NCBI RefSeq assembly: GCF_001522545.3
Contig: NC_031776.1
Coordinates: 34,353,705 to 34,417,704 of the forward strand
Length of the DNA: 64,000 nt
Reading direction: 5' to 3'
Source of the DNA: Parus major
Lineage: Eukaryota; Chordata; Aves; Passeriformes; Paridae
Shown piece after piece: positions 49,961-62,600 of this stretch. The position numbers were made by a program, and so were the translations under genes. The notes below the pieces were generated by a model. It was not told where the DNA came from. It made no database searches and saw nothing but the letters and a program-made list of their open reading frames with translations. Every line of letters begins with the position of its first letter. Positions within the stretch are counted from its first letter, which is position 1.

Positions 49961-51369
49961 CTTTCTGCTAGTCCTCCCTTCCACCCCCCGCCCTTGAAGA
50001 TCTTAATGTATTTAGTGTTCTGATTTCTCTTTAGCAGTTAGAAATGTCTCAGAAAGTGGTTATTAATAAATCATTAAAGGTTTGCATCTCATTTCATTTC
50101 CTTGCTGCTCTACTACTCTTTATTTCCAACTGTACAAAGTAATTTTGAAAACAGAAGAAGGAATCTTTCACAACTGAGTCAAATCTAAATGATGGGGGTA
50201 AACCCAGAGATTTTTTTCCTGTACCTAGAATGCTCTTTGTTATTCAACTTATTTGCTTAGATTAAAGATTTCTTAGCCTGATCTTATTTTATCTGGCATT
50301 GGTGAAGAAATAATTTTGCGTGCAAGGCTTTAAAAGCTGCATATCTTGAACATGGAGTCACTTCTCCAATAAGGCTGTCCTGGGAATAGGGAATAGCAAG
50401 GTTGAATATAAGGCTTGATAACTACAGATATTTTCAGTAGCACCAAAGGAGGTATGGGAAGTGATGAAAAAACTTATGAAAGGTAAACGGACTATAATTC
50501 ATACTAAATATCTCCCCTTGTGCAGAAGCTCTTTTTAAATTACTCAGATAAATGAGCTCATTTATGGAATATTTTGTACTGCATGAACTTATATGGGCAC
50601 CTGTCATGTATATATATTTTTAATACTGAACTCATATAGATGGCTTGAAGTCCCCCTTGCCCTTTAGTAAATTTAAATCTCCCACAAAGCTGCTGTACAG
50701 TAGTCATAAAAAAACATTTATGGTTCAACATAATTTCCCTTCATTTCTTTTTCTCTTTCTTTTAAAAAAAAAGGCAGTTTAAAAGTAATAAAGCACTTCC
50801 TTCTGTAAATCTTTGATCTTTTTTCTTCCTAAGGGAAGATTAATTTGTAAATATGCTAATGGATTTGTATAATATGAAACCTTCATAAGAAAAACTACAT
50901 TAGTTCATATGAATGAACACATCTATCTTATTCAATTTATAAACTAATGGCTGAGAGCATCAACAATGCATTCTGCTCAGTCTCATGTCCAAAATCACTG
51001 CCTGTGATTCAAAGACAACACAGAATTTTGCGAAAAAATGTGAGTTTGACCGATTTTATTTTTTCCCCATTTTCTTTTTTTTCCAATTTGTTTGCAATAG
51101 TGAGATTTGCTGCTGCTCCAGCCAGGTGAGCACCCTGCTCTGAAGAAATCTCATGTGATGGGAGTTGCATTATGTGGCTGTAATGCATCCAGCTGCATGC
51201 CTTCCTCATGAATCCTGCTGGTGTGCAGCAGGGTGCTGAGACTGTAGGCACAGTGATCCCTCAGACAGGCACCCTCTGAAGCTGAATGACAGCAAAGTGC
51301 TCATCCAGACTTGTCCTCACCATCTCCTGGCTGGGACAGTCATCCTGCCCCTTTCCTTCCAGCCTGAAG
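49961..51369. other. Gene-free DNA
   Basis: Nothing recognised. AT-rich, with A/T homopolymers near 50763-50773 and 51075-51083. Confidence 0.45.
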
Positions 51370-51450
51370 CCTTGGAGGACGTTGGTTGCACCGCTGCAGG
51401 AGTTGGATGCAGAGATCCATGTGGATCCCTTCCAGCTCAGGATATTCTGT
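51370..51450 (+). mobile_element. Possible CR1 3' end
   Basis: 'gtggatcccttccagctcag' followed by 'gatattctgtg' resembles a CR1 3' terminus of the 'cccttccaactcaggatattctg' type. The upstream part is poorly matched, so this is tentative. Confidence 0.35.
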
Positions 51451-52150
51451 GCTGCTGTGCCTCTCTACTGCCCCAGCCACTCACTGTGCCTGCCCTGGGC
51501 TCAAACTGCCCTCTCTGCTCCATGGCAGGATGGGACAGGGGCAAGGACTTCATGGGGGTTTCAATCCAATGCAGGTGCAGCAAAAAGTGGGTCACTGGAA
51601 AGTTTTCGTACTCTGCGTCCTGGCTGCCTCTAGGCAATGCAGAGCTCCTTCCTCTTTCCCCCCCACCCCAAGCCCTTATTTACCTTTTCCCATGTTTTTG
51701 CTTTTATTTGGTTTATTCTGGTGCTTAGCTGAGAAGCTGTGGAGGGTTGAGGTTTGCTCCAGCCCTGCCTTTCAGGGGCATCTCTTCTGGGACAATGGGC
51801 CTGGCAGTGGAGAGCCCATAGAGAGGCTGGGGCAGAACCTGCTGCATTCAGCATTTTCTCTCTGCTAGGGTCTCCTTACAATTTAATTTTCTCTGTGATC
51901 TTTTTCTCCTGGTGTTCCTTTGCCTCTTTTCTTTTCTGAGCTAAACAATCCTAATAGAAACTTGACATCATTAAGTGAATGTAAAAATCAGAGTCTGTGT
52001 TGATTCACAGGGGCTGTGCTGCATGGTCACACCGTGGAACCCCAGCACAGGAATGCTCCTTTAGCCATGGGCTCATCTCCCTGCCTCTCCACAAGGAAGA
52101 ATTCCACATACTTTGGTTTTATTCCCTTCAATAGCTGGCATATTTTTAAA
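51451..52150. other. G+C-richer stretch, no gene recognised
   Basis: 51280-51870 carries overlapping open frames of 115, 143 and 160 codons in all three forward frames. They lack domains, start context or frame preference, which is expected when stop codons are rare in G+C-rich DNA. Confidence 0.4.
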
Positions 52151-52154
52151 TAAA

Positions 52155-52570
52155 AATTGTGTAGAGAGGATTTAAATTGATTTTGAATTTAGCGCTAATT
52201 TTGATGCAATTTTGTTTGCAGAATGAAGCTTAGCGCCAGAGGAGCCTAAGTGGTGCCCTTGTTCCTCTAAGCACCTCTAAGCTTTATACGGTGATTTTTC
52301 AGGCCTGGTTTATTAAGGTAAGCACAGATATGTTGAACTTCAAGCCAGCATAGCCAATGAAGGATTGTTTGATGTGCTCAGGGTACTCAGTGCTGCCGTC
52401 GTTAGCAGCTTCTTTTCCCAAGGGCTGACAGATTTGTGTCCGGCTCCAGCTCATGGCTTTCATCCTGCTGCCATAAACAAAAGGTGTGCATTTCTTCAGG
52501 CGTGGAGCTTACCCAGGCTCCTTCCCTCGTTTGATGCTATCGTGCTCTGGATAAGAATAGAATTGTAATG
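52155..52570. other. Candidate conserved non-coding element
   Basis: Unique sequence with 'tttagcgctaattttgatgc', 'aagcttagcgccagagg', 'ttatacggtgatttttcagg' and 'gccgtcgttagcagc'. CpGs are retained and 'agcgc' cores recur 46 bp apart. A donor-like 'aag|gtaagc' at about 52315 is present, but no open frame supports an exon. Confidence 0.3.
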
Positions 52571-53052
52571 TGCACCTTGAGGCTGGAGAAAAGGAGCACA
52601 AGGAGACAACCCACGGCTGATTCCTAATAGGGGTGGGTGGGAAGGAAGTGTCAAATGCTGCTCAGAATAGATGAATATTATAAAGGAGTCTGGAAAGATC
52701 AGAAATAAGGGAGATTCAGATCTTTTTTTCCCTTTCTTTTCTGTCCAGGAAATTCTTTCCAGGGCTTCTCAATAGGAGTGGGGATGGAGGGTGAGCAGAG
52801 TGAAACTGGTGGGAGAGACGTGGCTGCTGTAACAGAGCTGAGCCTGCAATGCCAGAGTCTGTTCTCTTAAAAAAAGAAAAGGCAGGGGGCGGAGGGGGGT
52901 TTAGGCTTTTCTCTAGCAAAGTTTTCTTCCCAACAGTCAAAAATAATAGAAAGTAGACACAGAAGAGATCTGTTAATTGATCTTGTCCATATCTTGCCCA
53001 ACACAGGGTTATTCCCTGCAGCATATTTACTAGTGCTGAGTTCAGCTTTGTT
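52571..53052. other. Gene-free DNA
   Basis: Nothing recognised. Contains G-rich patches at 52630-52645 and 52885-52900 that fall just short of a strict G-quadruplex pattern. Confidence 0.45.
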
Positions 53053-53198
53053 TTTAAAACCTCCAGTGACAATCTCCCGAGGGAAGTGGTGAAAGCCTGA
53101 CTCTACAGCCTACTACATTTCCTTGTCGATCTGCTTTGCAGAGGGAGACTCTCACAAACCAGGAAATATTTTCTGACGTTCAGCCTACACCCCTCACT
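53053..53198 (-). mobile_element. Ancient CR1-like LINE fragment
   Basis: 'ttaaaacctccagtgacaat' and, further on, 'aggaaatattttctgacgtt' with 'cagcctacacccctcac' are in the order and orientation of the reverse complement of a CR1-group 3' region. Divergence is high and the ends are unclear. Confidence 0.5.
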
Positions 53199-54419
53199 TT
53201 TTTTTTTTTTCATTTCTGTCTTATTAATTCTATTTATGTTCCTCTGTATCATGTAAAATAATGTCCTTCCAGGAGCACATCACGAGTTCTAACACTAAAA
53301 GGTTATGCTCTTGAGAAAGAAGAGCTTTGCCTTGTGTTGATTTTTTCTCAACCAAAGTAAATGCATAATTTAATTCCCTGATCCACTGCTGGCTCATAGG
53401 TGGTTGTTAAACAGCTGCAGGTAGAATTTCAGGTAGGCCTCTAAACTCAAGATATTCTGCATGAAAGGAGCCAACAAATCAATAAGATGAATCCTTATCA
53501 CATTTTAAAATTTAATTTCTAATATCTATATTTTTGTTTTCTTCACTTCATCAATAGAAGTCTTTCTGCAAAGCATGTCCTTTCTCATTGCCTTTCCCCC
53601 ACTCCTAATCTTAGCGCTAGATCATGATTTGGTCAAGATCCTATTTAAATAGTTTTGGGGTTGCCAGCATGGTGTGTTCTGATATTCAGATCTCATAATC
53701 CAATTTTGAAATTAAAGAGCTCGGGGCAAAAACACTCACATAACTGAAATGCATGTTTTTGAGCACTGTGCCAGTGTTTTCTTAAGAAGAATATACCAAA
53801 CCTCCTCTTTTTCTTCCCAATTAATATAACAAATGTCATGCACACAATCTCCCTTTTTAACTCCTGCCCCGTGTGAGCAGAAGAGACAGCATAAATGTAA
53901 GCTGGGCTATGATTTCAGGGAAGGTATCTGACTTCCAGCTGAATGCAGAAAATATGCAGAAGAGCAACTGATTTACAGTGCCTCATTTGCTCTCTTAGCA
54001 GAACGATGTTCTCTGTCTTCCCAACAATAAAAGCAACAGCAAGGAAAAAATAAGTCAGTGTGCTTCCCCCCCATACCAAAGCTTTTTCTCCCCTCTGCCT
54101 AAGTCATTATTTCAAGTTTCTCAGTATTAAATCTAAAGGTTCATCAACTCACATCTTTACAGCTCTGTCTTTCTGTATACAGGACCCTGTCTGCCTGTTT
54201 CCTCTATTGCACTATTTTGTTTGTACTACTGTAATCATTTTGCTGGCCCAGATCTGTGTGGGTGTGCTGGCAGCTTTACAACAAAGTTACATGGGAACTG
54301 AGTTAAGGTTGAATATTTATTAGAAGAAGCCATCTGGCGTCAGGCTGTCTGTACAGGGGGGCTTATTTCTTTAGTAGTCTCTCCTTTTTCTTTCTAGCTC
54401 TTCCTCCCTCTCTCTCCGT
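53199..54419. other. Gene-free DNA
   Basis: Nothing recognised beyond a T run at about 53200-53211. Confidence 0.45.
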
Positions 54420-55015
54420 TTCTCATTTACGTGCCGCATATATGTGAAAAGTGGAACACACATCTTGACATATTGATTTGATTCCTGATATTTATAGCAA
54501 TTAACCCCGCTCATGTGATTATCCCTGTCGCCTCACCCCATACCTCTCTCTCTCCCCCCCACTCTGTTCCCGTGGTGGGGGATGCTCGGGGTCTGTTCCC
54601 ATGGTGGCAGCCCCCCGGATGCTGCAGGGCTCCCACCGCAGCCCCTTCCCTCTCCTGCTGCTTCCCACAGGCTCCAGGCAGCTCCAGTTTTGCTTAAACA
54701 TCCCTCTCCTGCTCCTTCCACACTTTCCCTCCTCCAGCTCGTGAGCTCATAAAAGAGTGCTGCGCTCCAAAAAACTCCCGACTCACCATATTAAACAAAC
54801 TAGCCAGCAGAAGGGTGTCCGTGCTATTTCACCATTTGTATGACATCGCCAGGCTTCAAAGTGCAGCACTAAATTGCCAAAAGATGTTTACTTTACTTGC
54901 TTAAGAGCTCCTCGTAATTCAATTGTTCTCTCTCCCGCAGTAGAAACACACATGCATCCTGAGCCGTGCTCTTGTGAGCTCCCACTAGTTATTTACCCAC
55001 GGGCTTTCCTCCCTT
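54420..55015. other. Candidate conserved non-coding elements flanking a G+C-rich patch
   Basis: Two unique, enhancer-like blocks: 54420-54535 ('cgtgccgcatatatgtg', 'atagcaattaaccccgctc') and 54725-55005 ('gagtgctgcgctccaaaaaa', 'ctcccgactcaccatatt', 'atgacatcgccaggcttc', 'ctcctcgtaattcaattg'). Between them is a G+C-rich patch with a 29-bp-period imperfect duplication ('tctgttcccgtggtggg' at 54563, 'tctgttcccatggtggc' at 54592). Function inferred only. Confidence 0.3.
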
Positions 55016-58000
55016 GTTTTTTACACAGTGCTTGACTTTTTTTAATTTTTTTTCTTTTTTTTTTACTCTCCAAGGGCTTCTGTCTCAAGGTAATTTGTTT
55101 TTTCTTGGGTGCTCAACCGCAAGGACCTTGAAACATGCAGCTGTCTGGCTGCCTTTTTTTTCCACTCAGTGACGGATTTTTAGTGTTTTTTCCAAAATAA
55201 TAAATTTTTTCCACTTTTATTTTTTTTGTTTGTTTGTTTTTTGGGTTTTTTTTTTTGCTTTTAAACATGCACAAAGTTGGACATCCAAAATTGTCGGTCA
55301 CCTTGGAAAACCTTGACCTATTTTTCCTAGCAGGTCAGGGAAGCTGATGCAGTCAAGCTGGCAGCCCTTTCCCACCATTCCTGACTTTTGTAAGTTAATA
55401 TTCTGCCTCACAGCCTTGCATAACCTCCCCTTGCTCGTCGGTGTGGTGGTTTTGGTGGCGATGCCAGGTGGGAGAAGAGGAGCACTGGGCAGCAGAGATT
55501 CTTTCCGCTGACAGAAACAGTGAGTCACTACTGTCCTGTGATTATTTCCGGCCCTTTTTGTGCCAAACCTTGCCTGCAGGGATGAAAGGAAAGCCCTTTC
55601 TCCGTGACCTATGCCAGGGGTTAGCAGCCTCCCAAGCTCTGGCAAAGCACAGCACGTGGGCTGGTGTTGTGCAGTGCAAAGTAAGGAATGAGGGCTGGGA
55701 GCCATGGTGGCCCAAGGATGTAAACTTGACATGTGGTGATTTCCAGCTTCAGCCTCCTGCTGCTTTTTTGCTGGTTGGATGACTGGCAGCCTGTTGTCTC
55801 CTCCCCCAGGTAGTGTCCCTGGACTTGTCATGTATGCTTAATCTGGGATAGAAAAAAATAAGGATTTTTCCATGTGGTGAGATAGGATGGATGAGCAACA
55901 GCCCTGCTTGTGGGAAAGGGGTGGGAAGTGGAGCAAGGAGTGGGAGCAATGCAAGGAGGAGAAGGTTGTTGAGGGATGGGTGATTAAGGAAGCTGGAGAG
56001 AGGAGCTGCTGAGCTCACCTTCCTTCCTCTTTCGAGTTTCAAGTGAAGGAGGCTGCTCATTTTCAAGTGGTTATTCTTTCATCTGTAATATGAAAGGGGG
56101 CCAAGACAACAATTCTGTTGAGTGCCAGTGTTCTTAGCTCCTGATTCTGCATCAAAATGGGATAGAGTGAATCGTGTAGGTTTTGTTTCCATGCCTTATG
56201 CACAATGACATGAGTCAGCCCTGGATCTGAAGCCCACCGAAGTTCCATTGCCCAGCAGACTGGAAGGCTTGTGCTTAAATTGGTGGGCAAGACATTGACT
56301 TCGTTACTGCTGTTAATTCATTTGTCCTTTGGCAAATGAAGTCATCTCAAGTCATCCTGTGTCATTTTTAAAAGCATAATAATGATTTTTTTCTACAAGT
56401 ATTGCAAAGGAAGGGGTGCTTTTGCTAGAAGGACTCTGTGAGATGCTTAGAAGAAAACTTGTGTCAAGGTGTGTAGCTCAGTTTCCTTTGTCCTACAAGG
56501 CTGGCAGTGCTGCTTTCTCACTGATATAAACCCTATTTTATGTACCAAAGAACAGGCAGAACAGCTCATTACTGGTGTGAACAAAATACATAAAAAGAGG
56601 GTTGAGTTCAGGTTTGCTTTAAAGCCTGTTGCACTTATCAACTTCCCATGCTCTCTGGACAGGCAGCCTGAGTATTAATCTCTGGTGAAATATGTCAGTG
56701 CTTTCCCTGGGCTGGTGTTACACAGACCAGACCAGATAATGCCTGAGCAAGGACAGTGATGGGGCAGCAGCTCTGACAGGGATGAGAAAGCAGCTCTGAG
56801 ACAGGATGAGTGCTCAGGATGGAGCAGGACATGGGAGAGCCTCAGTGCCAGATTGAGTACTTTAAGCAGTGAGTACTGTCACCAATTAAAATAACCATAA
56901 AAAGCCAGACATTCCTCTCTGGAATAACTCATAACAGATCCCCAGCACTACGTTACCTTTCAGCAGAGCTCTGTGAGGGAGCCCTGGCCTCTGCAGTGTG
57001 TAGATCTGATCAGGAAAAGAGCCAGAGAAGAGCTTTTTCCAATCCCAGACCACACCATCCCATTAGTGTCACTCTGTGATGGTCCTTCTCAGGCTCTTTC
57101 CCCATTTCTGAAACCAGCACAGCTTTTCAGCAATCTCTTTTTTAGTGTCCCCCTCCTTTCTAGGACAGACACTCCCAGAGAATAACCCTTCTGCTTGATC
57201 TGAGGGTAACTCACAAAGCTGGTGACTGGCAGCATCATCACTTGTCAGCTCTATAAAAACACCAAATTTGGCCCACTGTGCTCCAGACATGGACTAGGAA
57301 CTCCCCCAGAATAGAGGCAAGGGGAGATAAAAATGCAGACCAAGAAAGCAGGACCACTGAACCCTCTTAGCCCTTTGTTTGAAGAAATTACATCTAGAAA
57401 TGCCCAGAAAAGTTAATCTAAAGTGTAAATGCAAAGTAGGGGAGCATGTGTCTTAATGTGTGCCTTCAAGGTGACAGGCAGCTTGAATACACCAGAAGTG
57501 AATAAATACTTTACATTTGTTTGTTTCCACTTTCCAGGTAGTCATTAAAAAGTTTCCATGGAGCCTTTTTTCTGTTTGATCAAATTTGCCTGTAGCTAAA
57601 CTTACTACTTTCGTTTTTAAACACATGAGTATAAAGGTGCTGGCATGCATTTGAATGAAAAATACAAGTTTAATATTAATAATAATAACAGCAAAGTAAA
57701 ACACAGACTTCAAAACATGAATCCAAGCACTGTGATTTGTCTTGGAAGAGCTGAGGATCTGAGCTGTAGTAGGACCACGTGGCCCCTGTGGTGGAGCAAA
57801 CCCTCCCAGCCCAAAGATTATTCAGGGAAAGAGCCAAGTGACACAGTTAAATAACAACTGTGCTAAAATCCTCATTGCTTTAGTGCTTGGTGAAAAAAGA
57901 GGAGGTTGTGACAAGAATGCGTGTATTTTGAATTTTTGTGTATGAAGTGTTTTGATACCAAACCCAGTCTATGCAGTATCCCTATTCTGTTCTAATGACT

Positions 58001-58979
58001 GTTTATTACAGCAGTGAAACGTCCTTGGGATCCTAAAACTTATTTATTTCAGATGTCAGTGTGCCCAAATGGGCCAGCTACAGATGAGACCCTTTTATTA
58101 GAGGGAATTTTGCTGCATTCCCCATCCCTCAGAGCACCCTGGACACTCCCATGGGGCTGTACCAGCCCCAGATGCTCGACTTATGAAACAGAACATGGTC
58201 TAAAACCCAAACTCTTCTCTCTACTGCTCATTCAGTCCAACAAAATGTGTTTTATTGTTGTTTCTTGACTTTTTCTTTGCAGACACAATTCCTCCAGGCT
58301 ATTGTTATTTCAACAAAAGAGAGGGAGGATAGGCTCAGAGAGTCACTCTGTGGCTTTCTGGTGAGGAATTAAGAAATATTCTAACAGTTTAATAATGATA
58401 ATCTCCAAATAGTTCATAACGGCATTAAGAGTAATTAATGACATTTGAACAGTAAGAGTACTTAATCCTTAGGGAAATGTGATAGCCACAATTTTATTTA
58501 CGTCTGAAGTTGTTTCAAAGGTAAAGGGAAAAGACTAATCTGTCTTTAAAATGGTTTTGTACTTGCACTCTTTCAGATTTTATCTTAGTTTATTATAAGC
58601 AAATAAAAATTATAGCTTTTCTGCCAATAATAAAAACTGCATTCCATGTTAGATTCAGCATTTGGTTAAAAATAAAGAGGAACTCTTATATGTTTCCTGT
58701 GGGATTAAGATTTACTGAAAATTATAAATCACCAGTGATACTGTGGTTTACAAAGAAGGATAACTTCTTCTAAAAGACCCACATATTTACATTTAAAAAA
58801 CATTTTTCATAGCCTTTAGACCCATTAAAAGAACTTAAATAATTTTGAGGATAAATGCTGTGTTCTTTACCTTTTATGTTTTAGCAGCACTCCTTATTTT
58901 CTCTCCATGCAGCTGACCTCCCTAAACCTTTGAAAAACGCTGTTACATCCTTTTACGTTTTCACAATTTTACAATGAGG
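55016..58979. other. Gene-free DNA, T-rich then mixed
   Basis: 55030-55260 is T-rich with a (TTTG)n patch. 55298-55831 holds the longest open frame of the window (177 codons, minus strand), overlapped by a 113-codon plus-strand frame; neither shows a domain. The remainder has no recognised gene or repeat. Confidence 0.42.
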
Positions 58980-59220
58980 GGAAAAATAACTCCTGTGATA
59001 GTTTTCAAGATAATACTCGAAGCAGCCTGATTCAGATGTTTAGCTTTCGAGAGTCAACAGAAGGAAAAGGCTTTCGTTGACCTTGGGTTTTGAGAATAAA
59101 TAGGATAACACCTGATTCGAGACAGGAAGCTTTAGTTGGGGTAAATATGCAGAGCAAAGCAGAGGGTGTCAATCCAGTTTAGCATTTGAATGCAGCCTCT
59201 GCTCTTTTGGTTATGCTCTT
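58980..59220. other. Candidate conserved non-coding element
   Basis: Unique sequence with 'aatactcgaagcagcctgat', 'gctttcgagagtcaacag', 'ggctttcgttgaccttgg' and 'cacctgattcgagacagg'. The repeated TCGA/TTCGAG words with intact CpGs are unusual in this CpG-poor window. Texture-based. Confidence 0.28.
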
Positions 59221-60804
59221 GAGCCTGTTTCTACTTTTGGCTCTTAAATTCCACAGAACTTCTGTAAAATCAGCAGGGACAGTGCTAATAAATTTATAAT
59301 GTTGTTTTGTATTTCTGAACATAGTACCTCAGTAATTAGGTGAAATATTTATGATGAATATAAAACAATGCAAATTCATTTGTTTGCCTGAAAGCCAGCT
59401 TGTTATTTATTTAGATTTATCTTTGAATGATTCTTAAATTGAATCACAGTATGAATGAGGGTGATATTTAAAGCAGAGAAAATTTGCTATAGTGTATTGA
59501 TGCATTACACTCTATTAGCTAGTGTTAAATCTATGCAGAGGATGTTTAAAAAAAAAACAGAAAACAAAAAAAACCCCCACTTTGATCTGAGAATAATTCC
59601 TTTTTTGTCTTATTTTGGTAGGAATTCCACAAGCTGACTTAATTCCCCACTGCTAAAATCTTTAATAAATCTGGTGTTTCATTATAGCAGTTATACATAT
59701 GTGAACTGGATCCTGAATTACAGGACAGGTAGGAGTAGGTTCAGCATAATATAATCTAATTTTCACTTCAGCTGGCTATGTTTTCCTTCATGGGCTACTA
59801 CTTCCAGTAGTTTTTGTCATTTACTATTTTCAGTCCTCTAACTAATTCCAATCCAATGAATGTAGTGACCTATGAAAGGAAATGTCTGTGCAGAGTCCCT
59901 GTGTTGATGATTATGAACTAAATTGTTTACTTTGTTTGGATTTTTTTTTTCCTTCCCTAAATGAAAAATATCTTCCAAAAATAACTTCCTTTGCAAACAT
60001 AATACTCTTGCTCTCCTCAGCTTTTTGCTTGACAGTCATGTTCATATCATGACTAAAGGAGGTTATCTTAAGGTAAAAAAAAAATAAATATATGTATTCA
60101 GTTTGAAAAGGATATTTTATTTTGAAGCCCTTATGTGAGAAAGTGTGCATTCACAAATAGGAGCAACTATAGATTTTTATGATATTTTATCTAATTTTGG
60201 GTGGACTGCTAATGTGCTGAAAAATTATAGAGGTTCACGTGTGGGAAGACTTCACTAATAAGCACTTTGGCAGTGTGTGATATGAACATATCCTCTGCTT
60301 CTTGCTTGATTCTGGTTTTGGCAAAACAGCCCTGAGCAATCAAAGGTGACCAACTCTTACTTGAATTGACCAAGTACACTTTCCATAAGGTTCTGTCTCG
60401 CTGTCAAATCTGCAGCCAGTACCTGGGAGCTTGAGGAACATATGGCCACTACTTGGGAGCTTCATTCCTCGGTTTTATCATCATTTTACATGTATTTTAT
60501 GAGCATATAAATAGATTTTAAAATAGCTTTTCCCCATTACACGGTGACATCTAGGCTGTGATGTTCAGACCGAGAGCAGGGCTCCTGGACAAAAGCAAGG
60601 AATGAAGTTTCTACCTTATGGTGTCTTATGTTGCCACCAAATGTGCTGCCACCAGAGCACATGGACTGTGATACACGAGCAGGTGGGACACAGGAGTGAG
60701 ATCTGTGTGTCAGTGCTGATCTGTGACGTGTTCAGCCCAAGGTAGGCACCTGCAAGGATTTGCAGGTTGGAATTTCTCTTTTTCGTTGGCTTCCCAATAT
60801 CTTA
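59221..60804. other. Gene-free DNA
   Basis: Nothing recognised. A-rich tract near 59548-59578 and an A run near 60078. Confidence 0.45.
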
Positions 60805-61430
60805 AGAGGGAGATAAAAAGAGGGTTAGAAAACATGTGGGCCCTCTCTGTTAGGAAATGGGAAATCTGGTTACCTGGGATATGGAGAATGCTGAGCTACT
60901 CCAGGACTTTTTTTTTGCCTGAGTTTTCACTGGCAAATGCTCCCCCAAAATGCAGAAGGCAAAGTCAGGGACTGGGAGAACGGAGAACTGGTAGAAGATC
61001 AGGTGTGAGATCATCTAAAGAACAAGAAGCTGCACAAGTCATGGAACCTGAGGGGACACATTTACTGGTGGCCTGAGGGAACAGGTCCATGCAGTTGTTG
61101 GGCCCCTGTCCATAATGTTTGAGAAGCCATGGCAGTCCAGCAAAGATCCCACTAGCTGCAAGGGTGAAACAGAACCTCCACTTTTAAAAAAGGGAAAAAA
61201 GCAGGGTGCTCACCTGTGCCCAGCAAGGTGATGGAGGGGATCCTCCTGGAAATCATGCTAATGCACATGGAAAAAGGTGGTGATTTGTGGCAGCCAACAT
61301 GGATTCAGTACGAGCAAAGAGTGCCTGATGTGATAGGGTTAGAGTGTGGTGCATAAGGAAAGAGTGACCTAGAACTGTGCAAAGGATGTGTCGCTGTCCT
61401 GCAGGGCCTCCTTGTCTCTAAACAGGAGAG
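60805..61430 (+). mobile_element. Broken CR1 LINE ORF2 (reverse transcriptase) fragment
   Basis: Translated pieces match the CR1-group ORF2 region leading into the reverse transcriptase domain. From 60860 the frame reads GNLVTWDMENAELLQDFF, then a TGA stop at 60920-60922. From 61216, in another frame, it reads VPSKVMEGILLEIMLMHM, soon followed by a SQHGF motif typical of LINE reverse transcriptases. 'cctccttgtctctaaacagg' near 61406 is also family-like. Frameshifts, the stop and an apparent ~30-bp deletion near 61200 make it a dead remnant. It ends before the 3' UTR, unlike a normal 5'-truncated copy. Confidence 0.85.
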
Positions 61431-62600
61431 CTTTAAAGGACTACATTTTCAATAAATCACCCATGCCTGCTGCTCAGTTTCTGGGCTCTTAAAAATTATC
61501 TGAAACATGCTGAAAACATAGAGGAGTGCTCAGTAAATTTAGTTGGCTTGAAATGCGCTACTGTGTGTTACTATGAGAATGCTGTTCGGAGTCTCTTGCT
61601 GCCACACGCGTCTTTTGGAAAACAATTTCCTTTTTGGAAATGCAAATCAGGCACTATGGTTTGATGCCATAGTAGGACTGGGAAGTTTGAGTCTGATACA
61701 GAAATATTAGTCACAGAAGAGGTAATTGAGTGCTGTGCTATAACATTTGTTACTGAAGAAATTTCATTTGTGATTCAGTCTTAGAGAATTAAGATCCACA
61801 CGTGATGGGCACTCCTTGTCAATTTTCCTGTTCCTACACTAAAAGGTCTTGCTAAAATTTCCTTCTTTACAGGCATGCCCAGGAAAAAGATGAAGTTGTC
61901 AGCTTCAGTAAGTAGAGCAATGCTCCTCCTCTTCAAACCTCAGTGGCATGAAAATTTTCAGCTTTTTTTTCATTTTTAAGATATAAAAATTTATTTCTCC
62001 TGGTGGATTGCCCATATGGAGAGATTTAAAGAAATATATGAGGCATATTCATAGCAAAGAACAAGTAAACATTCCCACTCTCTCAATTACTTTTGATTAA
62101 AAAAAAAATGGTATTTTTGAGCAAATCTCATAATTTTAAGGCTGTCTCTAGGCTTCAGAGCCTTGAGTTGGCAATGGCACAGAGGTGGGGGGGTGTGCTG
62201 TGGAATGGTATGGAAGGCGAAGTCCTGTGATCATTTCCAGCTCTAGAAAGTAGGCTAAAAAAAAACCTCTTTTGAAGGAATATTTTGGTTAACGTTGTAT
62301 TTCCTGATATTCCCGGATCACATGTGCCATAGAGTTCAAAAATATTGTTCAAAAATCTAAAAATAGAAATCAAAATACTCAAAATAGGACTCCAGTCGTA
62401 TAAATAACGATTTAAATCAGGGTGCAGAAATAGCTTGTGCTCAGCTCCCTGTCTCCGTGCCGAGCCCGGTGGCTGTGGGGCAATGGTGGCACAGGGCTCC
62501 AGCCCCCGCTGTCCTCCTCGAGCTGTGCTGCTCCTCTGGGCTCCCTCATCCCTTTCCAGATCCCCATCTCACCATGACACCCATGGATATGGCTGCACTT
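61431..62600. other. Gene-free DNA
   Basis: No gene recognised. A short G+C-rich, CpG-bearing patch at 62440-62560 abuts the next CR1 copy and is of unknown origin. Confidence 0.42.

Noticed and set aside
51286..51868. Three overlapping open frames of 115-160 codons on the plus strand
   Set aside because: All three forward frames are open across a G+C-rich stretch and none shows a domain. This is expected by chance.
55298..55831. Longest open frame in the window (177 codons, minus strand)
   Set aside because: No domain recognised, an antisense 113-codon frame overlaps it, and the region is G+C-richer, so stops are rarer by chance.
57180..57360. TATA-like 'ctataaaaacacc' at about 57251
   Set aside because: No other promoter or LTR feature nearby; chance TATA words are common in AT-rich DNA.
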